Source: Zantedeschia hybrid cultivar
Taxonomy: Eukaryota; Streptophyta; Magnoliopsida; Alismatales; Araceae
NCBI GenBank assembly: GCA_030544215.1
Contig: JARZZO010000016.1
Coordinates: forward strand, 31,642,001-31,706,000
DNA: 64,000 bases
Direction: 5' to 3'
Below are positions 1 to 11,700 of this stretch, in pieces. Position 1 is the first letter of the stretch; each line of letters opens with the position of its first letter. A program made the position numbers and the translations under genes. The notes beneath the pieces were generated by a model that saw only the letters and a program-made list of their open reading frames with translations, was not told the origin of the DNA and searched no databases.

Positions 1-1310
1 TAGCATATATAAGATTTACAGTTTTAATGAATAGTTGGAGGCATGAAATCGTGGGCAGCTCGATATTGTCTCAGCAGCAAGTCAGATTTTGATGAATCTC
101 CTTTTAAGTAAGCTGATACATTCTCGCTCCTCCTTAAGTTTCTATTATGTAGGAAGCATCAATTTTGGGGCAGCTTGACAAAATCTAAGCATCAACTCAG
201 ACTTCGATGAATCTCCTTTTAAGTAAGGTCATACATTCCTTCTCCTCCCTTAGTTTCTAACATTAACATAAGATTTGTAGTTCCTAGTACATAGAAGGCA
301 TTAAATTGACGGCAGCTCGATAATATCTCAGTAGAAACTCAGACTTCAATGAATCTTCCTTCAGGTAACTGCTCCTACTTTGGTTTTTCTAACTTTCCAT
401 AAGATTTGTAGTTCCCAGTAAGTAGAAGGCATCGAATTAGGGGCAGCTCAACAATATTTCAACAGCAACTCGGACTTCGATGTATCTCCTTTCAAGCAAG
501 GTGATAGATTCCTACTTCTCCTTTACCTTCTAACTTTAATATAGATAATATTTGTTGTTTTTAATAAGTAGTTGGAGCCATGAAATTAGGGGGCAACTTA
601 ACAATATCTTAATAGCAAATTGGATTTCGATGAATCTACTTTCAAGTAAGCTGATACATTCTAGCTCCTCCTTTTGCTTCTAACTTTAACATCGATAAGA
701 TTTGTAGGTTTTAGCAAGTAGCTGGTGGCATCAAAACAGGGGCAGTTCGACAATATCTAAGCAGCAGCTTAGATTTTGTTGATTTTTAGATTTTGATGAT
801 TCTCTTTTTAGGTAAGGTGATACATTTCTGGTCCATTTTTTTATTTTAACTTTAACATAAAATTTGTAGTTCTTTGTATGTAGGAGGCATCAAAGTGGGG
901 GCTACTCAACAAAAGCTCAGCAGCAACTTTCATATTGATGAATCTCCTTTTAGGTAAGGTGATACAGTCCTTCTTCTCCCTTTAGTTCTAACTTTAGCAT
1001 AGATAAAGTTTACGTTTTTTAGTAAGTAGTTGTAGGCATCGTGTCATGTGAAGCTTGACAAAATCTCTATAGCAACTTGAACTTCGATGAATCTCCTTTT
1101 AGGTAAGGTGATACATTCCTTCTTCTCCCTTGATTTCTAACATTAACATAAGATTTGTAGTTCCTAGTAAGTAGAAGGCATCGAATTGGAGGCAGCTTGA
1201 CATTATCCTAGTAACAATTTGGACTTTGATGAATCTCCTTTCAAGTAAGATGATACATTTATGCTCCTTTGGTTTCTAACTTTAGCATATAACCCTTTTC
1301 ATATTCTTAA
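1..1310 (+). repeat. Degenerate tandem array of an exon-like unit
   Basis: About nine imperfect units spaced roughly 115-160 bp. Each contains a block ending in GATGAATCTCCTTTCA or a variant, followed by GTAAG and a pyrimidine-rich tract; the block is preceded by a TAG-ending tract. The layout resembles acceptor, ~80 nt exon, donor. Landmarks (GATGAATCTCC or variant) lie near 91, 206, 347, 480, 629, 790, 936, 1087 and 1228. The same unit recurs at 10298-10377, 28538-28617 and 29070-29486. Copies I checked here carry in-frame stops relative to the one open copy at 28538-28617, so they look like decayed duplicated exons rather than coding sequence. A purely non-coding minisatellite is the alternative. 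Confidence 0.6.
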
Positions 1311-1577
1311 CATATTTTCTTGTGCCTTAAAATGTTATTGTGGAAACCATGTTGAAATTAGAGAGGTATAAAAATAAGAAAACATCAGAAGTAGATAAAT
1401 CTCCAACCCCAAAAAACCATTCATCCCCTATATCTTGGAAACTCTCCTCTAGGTAGGGATGTAATACTTTTGGATTTGGTATGGATCCACAACTACGTAG
1501 AGAGGATCATAATGTGTCCAACCCCGACAAGCAACATGGCTATCCAACTTTTATATGTATTTGTAAAAGGTATCATA
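1311..1577. other. Unassigned AT-rich spacer
   Basis: No open frame, repeat unit or splice pattern that I can support. It separates the exon-like array from the Copia fragment. Confidence 0.5.
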
Positions 1578-2677
1578 TGTTATTAGGGACAAGGGTATTT
1601 TGTTCCCATGTAATTTTTACGCACACATTAATATGAAAGTGTTGGTCACTTGGCTGGGTAGTTGTGCTGCCACACCCTTCTTTCTCTATGTCCACTGCCT
1701 CCTCCTTGTCGTACCCTTCTCTCTCTCTGTCCACTGCCTCCTTCTTCTTCCACACCTTCCTTTGCAAGTCTTTATGGTATTAGAGCAAGGAGGAGCCTTG
1801 GTGAAGTGGAGGACTAGGCCTCCACTTCTTTGCTTGAGAAAGGATCAGACAGCCTCCCTTTCGTGTCCGGTGCCCTAAGGTTTCATCTGTAGGGCCTCTC
1901 CACCAAGAAAAGGGGATCAGACCCTCTGATTCTTGTTGAAGAGGGGATCAGACACCCCTTTCTTGGTGTCTGGTGCACTGCAGCCCTTCCTTCTTGGTGT
2001 CCGGTGCTGTCCTGTACATGATCTGCCTCCTTTCTACTGGCCAGACCTCTGTTTTCTACTAGCTAGAACTTTGCGGGCCTCTTTCTTGTAGGCCGGATTT
2101 TGGTGCAAGATGTGCTGGACAAGCCTTCCTTGTGGAGAAGGGGTTGCCCCTTGTGTGTTGCAGATCCTACCCCTATTTTAAGGTTCTAGGCAGGCCGGAT
2201 CCACTCCTTTGGGGACCGGTACCCTATTTAGGGTGTGTTTCTTGTAAGCTCTACCCCGTTCTTCGGAGATTTTGTGTTGCACAAGCCTTCCTTAGTGTTG
2301 GGGGTCATCTACACCAGTGTTATTATAGCGTGGAACTTATTCTTTATGGATTCTTCGTTAAGCAGTGGGATTAATTTAAGGGAGCCAGGTCATGAACCCA
2401 ATACTCATGAAGTTAACTCCCTGATGATGTGCCCTGCTAGTCTTCCGTCCATGGAGCATCACCTTCTTGCGTTGCAGATGACCACTGTGAAGTTAACAGA
2501 GACTAATTATCGTCTCTGGTCTATCTCTGCTCAGATTTTTCTTGGTGGACGAGGAAAGATATAGTATATGATAGTAGAGTCTAGGAATCAGCATATGATG
2601 ACCCTACTTATGCTATATGGGAGTTGGAGAACAATCTTGTGATGGGCTTGATCCTTAACTTTGTAAGTTCAGAGATC
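1578..2677 (+). mobile_element. Copia-type LTR retrotransposon 5' fragment
   Basis: A putative LTR begins TGTTATTAGGGACAAGGG at 1578 and runs to about 1773. It is followed at 1775 by TGGTATTAGAGC, a one-base variant of the initiator-Met tRNA primer-binding site used by many Copia elements. A gag-like reading frame starts around 2440. The homology stops abruptly at 2677, where the X segment begins, so pol and the 3' LTR are missing. The LTR 3' end does not show a clean CA and the boundaries are approximate. Confidence 0.45.
2440..2677 (+). pseudogene. Copia gag fragment (UBN2-like N-terminus)
   Basis: The frame reads VKLTETNYRLWS followed by a short hydrophobic stretch, matching the N-terminal pattern of plant Copia gag proteins (TNYxxWS). 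A stop follows at about 2562. In another frame the next residues read DDPTYAIWELENN, the usual continuation of this family (D-P-x-x-A-x-W-E-x-x-N), so there is one frameshift and at least one stop. The sequence is cut at 2677. It is a non-functional remnant. Confidence 0.55.
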
Positions 2678-3039
2678 CAAAACATGCCTCAAGTGGGCTT
2701 GCTCAGAGCCACTTGTTGGTCATTGGGCAGGCTGGCTATTGAGCTTTGAATGGCCATTAACAAATGGCTTTTGAGGGATGCGATTTTGTGGTAGTCTGGT
2801 GAAGTGTCTTTACATGACATACTTTGTCTCCTGATTTTCCTTGTAGTTAAGCAGCAGTCCATCCATTTTTATGTTTAATCAGCAGGTAGGCTTATAGTAG
2901 AGAGGAAAGCTTAATTTTTTTCTCTTAATTAAGAATATAAAAATTTCCTTATGCAATCATATAAAAGGTTCTAGTGTTTTCTGATGTTCATTCACAAGAA
3001 GATGATTCATTTTTGTAAAGGTTTTTGTTATTAGGCCCA

Positions 3040-3344
3040 CTCAACATTCAACTCAAAACCTAGGAGGGCCATATCATTATATAGATGGGTGATTCCATAG
3101 AATATCTGATGTGGGATTATCCCCTACATGCCTCTGCACGTGCAAGCTGACATTAAGCACTGACACGTGGGTATTAGGCACCATGGCCAGGTGTGTGATA
3201 CCTAGGACACAAAGTCCACTCTGATACCATACTGACATTATTGAGCCATGCAACTCAAAACCTTACGGCATTGTGTGGAGTAGGCAACATGTATATTAAA
3301 TATGGTTTCTTTTGTCCTTTTTCCAATGTGGGACTATTCTAACA
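3040..3344 (-). mobile_element. TRIM-like mini-retrotransposon 1
   Basis: Read on the minus strand: an LTR-like block beginning TGTTAGAATAGTCCCACATTGG (3344 to about 3230), then TGGTATCAGAG (3229-3219), an initiator-Met tRNA primer-binding site, a ~90 bp internal part, and a second diverged LTR-like block (about 3128-3040). There is no coding capacity. The short terminal repeats, PBS and lack of ORFs fit a terminal-repeat retrotransposon in miniature. Ends are approximate. Confidence 0.5.
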
Positions 3345-3427
3345 TGCCCCCTTACGTGCAAGCCGATTTTAGACTCTATTACATAGACTACGAATACTAG
3401 GTGCGCAGCCCAGTTCGTAACCTGGGC

Positions 3428-3758
3428 TCTAATACCATATAAAAATCGTAAAACCATGGCATTGAAGTTTTAAGGCCCAATATCTTTTAAACATATGGAG
3501 CACACCCTAGATAACGATTGTGGGACTATCCCCACATACGGCCGTCCACAACACTCTCCCTTACGGCCAAGAAGAGCCGTGAAATTGAATGGGGAGGAGG
3601 CGGAAATATTGTGGCGGCCCATAGTCCATAACTCTGATGTCATCTAGAAACCTTAAAACCATGGTGTTGAAGTTTTAAGGCTTAGGATCTTTTAAACATG
3701 TGGAGCACACCCTAGATAACCGATGTGGGAGTATCCCCACATACGACCCTCCTCAACA
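3428..3758 (-). mobile_element. TRIM-like mini-retrotransposon 2
   Basis: Two ~114 bp direct repeats (minus strand 3758-3645 and 3553-3440) share AGGGTGTGCTCCATATGTTT, or its close variant, and a GGTTTT(G/A) tail. Each is followed by a degenerate TGGTATCAGAGC-type primer-binding site. An ~85 bp non-coding internal part lies between them. It sits directly beside TRIM 1 in the same orientation, and both also occur in X2, so they predate the X duplication. Confidence 0.5.
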
Positions 3759-4332
3759 ATTCTATTCTCATCTACCATCACTTCAGGCTTATAGAATTCT
3801 TCATGGTGGGTGCCAGGAGAATACCGATGTGGATAATGAGTTACCATGGAGGACTTATATAGGATTTTCATAGACATGCAGTAGTTCCTCGAGCGTAAAA
3901 CATTAAGTCAGACAACTATTGATATTTAAACCCTATTTCTTTGTATTTTTCTATTTATTGATTGATATGGTATATGCCATCTAGTTATTAGCATTTCTTA
4001 TTTAGAAAGCCATGGTTGTTGTCTGACTACAACTGCATGCATATAAACATTTTTCATCACCACATCAAATTATCAATTAATGACTATTTTGAACACCTTA
4101 CTGGACACATACTGTTGAATGAACAAGCTCTAGGGATTTTCTCTTATGTATGTAGGTTAGAAATTGTGTTCTCAAACACAAACTGACAAAAACCTTTTTT
4201 TTTTTTTTTTTTTGAGAAAATCATGGATTGTACCACCAATTTTATTCAATAGAGGAAGTACAATGCAAAGAAAGAAAGAAAGAAACGGACAGGAGAGATT
4301 CCTATCCCATCAAAATAAAAATTACAATGGCA

Positions 4333-7300
4333 TTAGCTACTTAATTGCCTTATCCAATTTTCAACAGAAAAACCTAAAATATGTTTTGACCAATTATACA
4401 AAAGTGTCCAGCTTCTTATGGCAATATTTTCCACATATGTTTTGCCTCCTCTGAAGATCGCATCATTTCTCTCTTTCCAAATGCTCCAGCAGATTGCATG
4501 TGGGATCATCCCAACAAATCTTCTATGTATTCTCTGTTTATACTTGGATCTCAAATGTTTGAAAAATGACCACATCTCCCCTGCTGTTTGGAAATGAGGT
4601 TTAAAATTCATGAGCTCTCCTATAGTATTCCATACTGTTGTACTCACCTTGCAATTGACTAGCAAGTGATCTACATCTTCCGGTTCGTTGTCACATAGGG
4701 AACACAAAATATCATCCTCTTGGCACCATTTCCTCCTGTAGACTTTAGTAACTATCCTCTTTTCGTACATCAGCCACATGAAAGCTCTAACTTTTAACGG
4801 AGATTTTATTTTCCACACTTCATCAAACTTCAAGTACTTAGGCATTTCTCCGTCCAGCAGATCATAATAAGATTTCACAGTGAAACTCTCATTAGTAGGT
4901 CCCCAAATTAATTTATCATGTACATTTGGATGTATAGACAAAGCATATAAATCTGTCAACAAGGAGGAAAATTGCTGAATTTCCTCATCCTTCAAATTTC
5001 TGCGCATCCGAATGTTCCACTGAACTTGACTATCCACACTTTCATAGCAATTATTTACCAAGGCCCACTGATCAACAGCAATTTCATACAGCTTAGGATA
5101 TTGTTACTTCAGACTTTTATCCCCCAATCATTTATCCTTCCAGAAAAAAATGTTTTCTCCGTTCCCCAGTTTGTGAACAATGTTGTCCTCAAAATGATTT
5201 CCTGCTTTGAGTATGTCTGTCCACAGAGGTGACATTATAGAAATATTTGATTGTTGTAGAAAAAATCTACATCGAGGCATATAATGCTTGCTAATGATCA
5301 TCTATTTCCACAAAGTAGGTTCTTCCTCCATAATTTCCCATAACCATTTCCCCATAAGAGCTACATTCCATACCCGCAGGTTCTTTACCCCCAGACCTCC
5401 TTTCTCCTATGGTTTACACATTTTCTTCCAACTAACCAGTGAAATACCTCTGTTATTCTGATTGTATCCTCCCCATAAAAACCTTCTTCTGATTTTGTCT
5501 ATCTCCTTGCAAACAGAGATTGGCATGAGAAACACAGAACAAAAATGCATTGGGATTGTAGTAAGGACAGAATTTAACAAAGTAAGTCTGCCCCCAAAAG
5601 ACAACTTTTTGGCTTTCCAGGAAGACACTTTCCGTTGGATTTTAAGAATAATATGATCCCAATCTTTTACATTAACTCTTGTATCCTTTAAAGGTAATCC
5701 CAAGTAAATTATTGGAAGTGTACCAATGCCACATCCAAGAATAGCAGCCATTTCCCTGCCTTTATCTTCACCCAAATGAACAGGGATAACAGAGCTTTTT
5801 TCATAATTAATTTTCATCCCTGAACAAGCCTTAAAAGCTCTCAAAAGAAAGGACATGAACTTCACACTATCCACATCTGTTCTGAAAAATAGCAATGTAT
5901 CATCCGCAAATTGTAGATGAGAAATCCCTAGCTGACCCCTGCAAACTTGAACACCCCTTATCCATCCATTATATTCAGCAATGACACACATTCTACTTAA
6001 TATATTTGCCACTATAACGAATAGGAGTGGTGAAAGTGGGTCCCCCTGGCTCAATCCCCGTGAACTGCTAAAGTATCCATAAACATTACTATTGATAATG
6101 ATTGAGAACTTCGCGCTGGTCACACATTTCTGCATAATATTAATGAAAACCTCTGGAAACTGGTGCTCCTTCAAAATGTTCCATAAGCAACTCCATTGCA
6201 CTCTGTCATAGGCTTTGTTGAAATCTAGTTTGCAAGCCACTCCTTCTATGTCCTTCAAATAAAAAAGAACCTCATGAGCCAGGAGAAAATTATCCTTCAA
6301 TCTCCTGCCCCTAATGAATGCAGATTGGTTTTGTTGTACAATGCTATTCAAGACTTTGCTCAACCTAGAGGCAAGGATCCTAGCAAAAATCTTTTATGAC
6401 CCATTTAGTAAACTAATGGGTCTAAAATCTTTCAAATGCATTGCACCCTCTTTTTTAGGCAGCAGAACAATGTATGCATGATTTAGGCTTTCACAAGTAG
6501 TAGCTCCTGAAACAATTTCCTTTGCAGCTGTAATGATTTCATCCTTGATAGTTTCCCAAAAAATCTGGTAGAACCAAATTGGGATTCCATCCGGTCCTGG
6601 TGCCTTATCTGCCCCCAAATCGAATACTGCCTTTTTCACTTCCTCTTCTATTACTTGAATAGTTAGGGAGTCTTGAGCCTCTGAGTCTAAAACACTAATA
6701 TCTGGATCTGACCAGGTTGGAAACCATCTTTGTTCCTTGGAAAACAATTCCATATAGAACTTGATGACTTCCTCAGCTATTCTATCTTCATCCTCAATGA
6801 CTTCCTCTTCTTTTTGAGTAATTGAAATAGTATTCCTTCTCTTCCTTCCATTGGCTACCTGGTGAAAGAACCTAGTATTAAGATCTCCTTCTTTCAACCA
6901 CTTTTCCCTGGATTTCTGCTTCCATCTAATCTCCTCTTCAAACAACCATTCTGAATACTGTGCATTCAAATTAGATCTGATTTTCAATTCTTGTTGAGTT
7001 AAAAGTCTTGTCTCTTCAATGGAGTCCATCTCCTTCAAGATTTCCATATGCTTATTTACACGATCATGCCTTTCCTGGCGCCACTTATCAGCCCATACTT
7101 TTGTTTTTTTTTTTATGTTTCTTGTCTTCAGAGCCAGAATTTTTAAAGCATGATGATTCCCCACAGGTTGCTACCACGATTCCTTCACGAAACCTCTAAA
7201 ATCTTCATTATTAATCCAAACCTTTTCCATTCGAAAAGGTTTTTTCTTGCTTTTCCTCTTATGGCAATTTAAGAGGATAGCATTGTGGTCTGATACCACT

Positions 7301-7962
7301 CTTGGCTGCGCATAGACCCTGGCATCAGGAAACAAATTCTCCCAGTCCTCATTAACAAGTACCCTGTCCAGCTTCAACATTGAAGGTGATTGTCTCCCAT
7401 TGGACCATGTAAATTGTGTATTAGGCATTACAATTTCCATAAGACCACAATCTTCTATCCATTCATTAAACTTCTTCATACCTCTGTTGACCTTAGAGTT
7501 ATGGTTTCTTTCCGATGGTTTTCTCACTTGATTGAAGTCCCCAATCACACACCACAGCAACTTAAATTTCTCCTGGAATGCAAATAATTTTGCCCACATA
7601 ATCTGCTGATCTTGTAATAGCTGCGGCCCATAAACACCTGATAACATCCAGGAACATTTTGAATCTCTCAAGTTTATAGATATTGAATGTTCCCCTATTT
7701 CCAACAATGTGCCTTCCCACTTCATTTTGTTCCAAGCAATGATCAGACCTCCCGACTGCCCCACCGATCTTCTGAATACATGATCTGCCTCACCAAAAGG
7801 TACAATCTTGTGAACGAACTCTTTTTCTACTAGTTCCATCTTTGATTCCTGTAGGCAAACTATATCCACACTATGTCTTCTGATTGTCTCCTTGACTGCC
7901 CTCTGCTTGCCTCCATCATTCAAACCCCTAATGTTCCATGACAGTAATATCATAGACTGCAT
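4333..7962 (-). pseudogene. LINE ORF2, endonuclease and reverse transcriptase
   Basis: The first ATG at 7962 opens an endonuclease/exonuclease/phosphatase domain: LLSWNIRGLND at the start, GDFNQV in the middle, SDHNA near the end. An in-frame TAG at 7171-7173 follows. The reverse transcriptase (7164-5407) shows DKAPGPDGI, GLSQGDPLSPLLF and FADDTLLFF, with an in-frame TAA near 6394. A zf-RVT domain (5061-4333) has CSLCDNEPEDVDHLLVNC. This polyprotein nicks the target and copies LINE RNA at the nick. The EEP-to-RT part stays in one frame with two stops; the junction near 5400-5061 is frameshifted. Catalytic residues remain visible, so decay is moderate. Confidence 0.9.
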
Positions 7963-8246
7963 TGATCCCCTTTCTTTCCTCCACAAATACCGTTCTTGTT
8001 AAGCTTTGAAAGTTTCTCCTTGCCTAAGCTCCGCAGCTCCCTTGCTCCCTTCACGTTATTTCCTGTGTGTTCTACGGTGCCAGATAACTCCGAGCAGATT
8101 TTCCGGAACTGACCTATCTTTCCATTAATGTTTACCCCAATACCTGTAGCCCTCCTTTCTAATTCTTCATTATCCCATTCCTGCATAACAGAACATTTAA
8201 CCTCCTCCCTACTTTCCTTCCTTCGACTATACTTTTGATACGGTTC

Positions 8247-9830
8247 CTAAATAGGTACCAGTGCCAGACTGGCATCTTCAAGACGATCGTCAGCGATCGT
8301 AACAGATTGAGAAGAGGAAAGAGGAAGTCGGGGAGTAGGAGGGGGATCGGGCCTCTGAGACTTACTTGACAAAGTGAGATCTTCTCGTTCCTGTCGCTCG
8401 TCCTCCTCCATTTCCAAATCCGTTGAAGGCGGAACGGCCCCTTCTTTCCGCGATCCACCTTCCTTCCAGAGGACGCGAATCGGTTTCCTCCTCTTCTCCC
8501 TTCTCGACGATTGGCGCAATTTCCTCGCCAGCTCCGCAGTAACGGAGGAGATCACGATCTCCCATTGGTTTTGCGTACCGCTGCCAGAGACTTCGCTGTC
8601 GGAGCCCTTCATCTCTAACTTCCTTTCCTTTTGAGAGAGGGTAATATTGTCTCCAACAGAACCTGGCCCAACCCTAAGTGGCTGGTTGGCCTCCGGTTCC
8701 GCAAAAATGACCGGTTCAAATCGGCTCTTATGATATGTATCACCTGGTTGCTCGCACTTGGCCTTCGGGTCGGCGACTGGGTTAAGGCTCCCGGTTCGCT
8801 TTTCCTTGCTGAGTTGGTTTGACTCACGACTCAGTTCATCCTCCGATTCCTGCCGGGTTAACTCCGTCTTCTTCCCAATGACAAACGCTCTGGTATAAGC
8901 CCTGGTCGAAGCCCTTGTTATCTTGTATTTTTTGTATGCCATAGCCACCTCCCCGTAAGTCCATTGCTCCTTCTATTCTATCCTTCTATCATTTTCCACA
9001 AATATCTGGATCCAAAATACCTCATTTCCTCAGCGAAGCTTCACAGTTGGTGGAAGATTAACTCCTTGTTCTACATTGACCATAACACGGGCGAAAGCAA
9101 GATTCCTCCACGCCAGTGTCTGCTGGTCCACCCTGGTAATCCTCCCAAAAGGTGCTACGGGTGCCTTGAACACCTCAACATCCCACAAATGCCAAGGGAT
9201 ACCAACCAGTTTGCACCATGAGTCCCGCGTAGAGACATGCTTCTGAGATCTTTCTTCTGGGTACCAAGCTTTCAAATGGATGACAACATCCTTACACACC
9301 ATCGTCTCATCTTCTACAAGCTTGCTATACATGAATCTTAAAGGGCAAAACAACAGTACTTGACCGTCTCCGGCATATCTCAGCCACCCTGTCTTCATCT
9401 CCGGCCATATCTGGCTTAAGAAATCGTGAAGTTCTTCCATTTTCAAATCTCCATCAAAGAACCCAATAATGCAGCTTTGACAAAATCTTTTATTCTTATA
9501 ATAATCTTGAAACCATGGGACTTCCACACACCTCCCGCTTCGATCCTCCATGCCATCTTGATTCTTTTGTATCTCTGTTTCCTGAACCTCCACAGGTTTG
9601 CTCCCTTCCAAGCCTCCATGTGATTCTTCTTTTTCCTTCAAGCAATGGTAATTTTTATGACCCAATCCTCCACACCGCCAGCAAACAAGTGCATTTCTGC
9701 ATTCTGCTATTCGATGATCCTTCTAAAAGCACCGAAAACACCTCCCGCCATTGCTCTTCACCCCTTCCCTCTGAGAAAACCTTCGCAGTTGTTCTCCACC
9801 CGCTCTTTTCCACCGCTTTCCTCTCCGCTC
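8247..9830 (-). pseudogene. LINE ORF1, CCHC zinc-knuckle RNA-binding protein
   Basis: N-terminal part: two adjacent CX2CX4HX4C zinc knuckles around 9745-9655, the second reading CWRCGGLGHKNYHC. A TAG interrupts the first. Next comes a ~180-residue region with an RRM/DUF4283-like pattern (SQIWPEMKTGW...LVGIPWHLWD, 9640-9030), ending in a stop at 9030. The charged C-terminal part resumes at 8948 and ends at 8247. ORF1 proteins coat the LINE RNA to form the retrotransposition particle. Most plant L1 ORF1s carry the knuckle after the RRM-like domain, so the N-terminal double knuckle is worth noting. Broken by at least one stop and one or more frameshifts. Confidence 0.7.
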
Positions 9831-9896
9831 CACATTTCCTTTTTTTCATAAAGTTATATAGTTGCATGTGTAGACAGTGGATTTTCTGTGCACGAG

Positions 9897-10710
9897 GACA
9901 AAAAAACCTTGAAGGGATAAGAAAAGTTTCATTAGTCATCCCTTCCAACAATATTACTTGAAGCTCTTTTTGGTTGAATGGAAATGTTAGGTAAACCTAC
10001 ATTGTATGCTTTCTGAAATATAGTCAGAAGTTATCTTTCTAATTTCTTTTAAGCAATTCTGCATTTGAGTTTTTGGGCAGATTTTCCTTGCCTTTGCCTG
10101 TTTCTGGATCTGAAAACTATTTGAGGATATCATCAGCAGAAATTCACTTTTTCTTGTTTTCTTGGAAAGTGTAAAGGGGTTAGACATGGTAAGATTTACA
10201 GTTATTAGCCTCATTACATAACTAGACCCTGTATGGTTTCCTTAAGGGAGAAGCATTGTGTTACTGGTTGTAACATGATAAAATTTGCTATTCTTGGCAA
10301 GCAGTTTGAGGCATCAGATTAAGGGTGGCTTGACAATAGCTCAGTAGCAGCTTGGACTTTGATGAATCTGCTTTCAGGTAAGGTGATACTTCCTGCTTAT
10401 CTTTTGGTTGAGTTTCTAATTAGTTAGAAGATTAGGGGATTATGTTCTCGTCAATTTATATTTTGATTTTGCAATGCAATAGCATTTTATCATGGGCCTT
10501 ATTTAATATATGATTAGATTGTTTGATTAAAATTCAAATATAAAAGTGAAGTGATAGTTTAACAATATGGGGAACAAATATTGTGAGTTTAGAACATATA
10601 ATGCAATAAGGCTTGTTTGAGTTGTGTAAAAGAAAGAAATAATTTTGCAAGATTAAAAATGTAATTCATGGCTTTAGGATGCATTGTAAGACACACATAC
10701 ACTACTTAAG
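9897..10710 (+). repeat. Segmental duplication X1, right part
   Basis: Continues the X sequence after the LINE and matches 28125-28972 with small indels (for example 26 bp present at 28338 are missing here). It contains a broken copy of the exon-like unit at 10298-10377. Similarity ends at ACACACATACACTACTTAAG. Confidence 0.85.
10298..10377 (+). pseudogene. Inactivated copy of the 80-nt exon-like unit
   Basis: Matches 28538-28617 base for base over most of its length. The acceptor AG is changed to GG (TTCTTGG) and the frame has a TAA after KQFEASD. The donor CAG|GTAAGG is intact. It is the decayed partner of the open copy in X2. Confidence 0.6.
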
Positions 10711-10731
10711 AATCAACAAGATGAAGAAATG

Positions 10732-11700
10732 TTGTAAGAAACTCCTTACTTTCTCCTGTATATCCTTGAGCATATCCTAAAGGTAGCATCAGACTGACCA
10801 AAGCTAAGTATTGGCAACACTTGGGTTAATAGCACTAATCAACATTTTGCGCAGTGCATGAATTCTCTTTTGATATGTTCACAAAGCATAGCTCATTGTT
10901 CCCCAGAGACATTGTTTGTGTACTTATGTATATGATATTGCATATGGCATAGATCATTTTAGTGTGCTTACTATCAGTTTATGAAAAGGTTAGTAGATAT
11001 CATGGCATTCAACAATTACTTGTACATTTAAAAACCATTATGTAGAATTTTTTTGCAACCTCCTAGGAAATATATTTGTTGAAAGCAAAGAAAGGATCAA
11101 CCAAGTGGATTGTTTACCATGAAAGTATTGCAACCATACTATAGTGTATCATGTGTATGTGTTCATTGTCCTGGTTGTTGTCATATTGATGATCGTTGAT
11201 CGGGTTCAGTGAGGAGTGTGCAGTGCTGTGAGGTGGAGATGTTGAAGGTGCCTAGGGGTGATCCTGCTGCTGCCTGTCATGAGTGGCATCTCCAACCTTG
11301 TCTTCGCCATCAGCCAGCTGATGAAACTGTGTGTGTGTGTGTGTGAGAAAGAGAGAGAACTTACTAGGTCGGCAACCATTTCCACTAATGGAATTGCTAC
11401 AGCAGAGCGGGGGGGGGGGGGGGGGTTGAGATCCAAGGCGATGGTGATCTGCTGGCAGGCTCATCATCCATCATAGGTTCCGGCATTGATGGATTTCTCA
11501 TAGGTGGAGTTGTGGTGATGGATCTCTGATGGATGGGACTGAGGCTATCTTGTAGATGGGGATGTGTTAGGAAGTAGATGTGGCAGCGTAAGGGCAGCAG
11601 CCATGGCAAAGTAGATCCTCTCTACCTCTCCGCTTCTTTGCTTCTCTCACCCCCCTCTCCGCTTCCCTGCGCAAGGGCAGCAGCCATGGCAATGTAGATT
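10732..11700 (+). repeat. Segmental duplication Y1, left part
   Basis: Similar to 22861-24000 in Y2, with indels. Inside are a (GT)n tract (about 11330-11344), a poly(G) run (about 11410-11425) and an ~82 bp direct repeat containing AAGGGCAGCAGCCATGGCAA (about 11590 and 11673). ORFs here are in low-complexity sequence and not convincing. The second LINE begins at about 11701. Confidence 0.75.

Larger units (their letters stand above)
2678..4196 (+). repeat. Segmental duplication X1, left part
   Basis: Starting at CCAAAACATGCCTCAAGTGG this stretch matches 26606-28127 closely, including both TRIMs and the flanking unique sequence. It ends at the LINE insertion point. The right half resumes at 9897. 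No gene is supported outside the TRIMs. Confidence 0.85.
4197..9896 (-). mobile_element. L1-type LINE, near full length, inserted in X1
   Basis: A 5.7 kb non-LTR retrotransposon on the minus strand. Its poly(A) tail is the T run at about 4197-4214, preceded on the minus strand by AATAAAATTGGTGGTACAAT. Target duplication: GACAAAAACCTT at 4185-4196 and GACAAAAAAACCTT at 9897-9910. The uninterrupted locus is seen in X2 near 28125 (TTGACAAACCTTGAAGGG), which proves the insertion. It encodes a zinc-knuckle ORF1 and an endonuclease/reverse-transcriptase ORF2, both broken. The 5' UTR is very short, so slight 5' truncation is possible. Confidence 0.95.
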
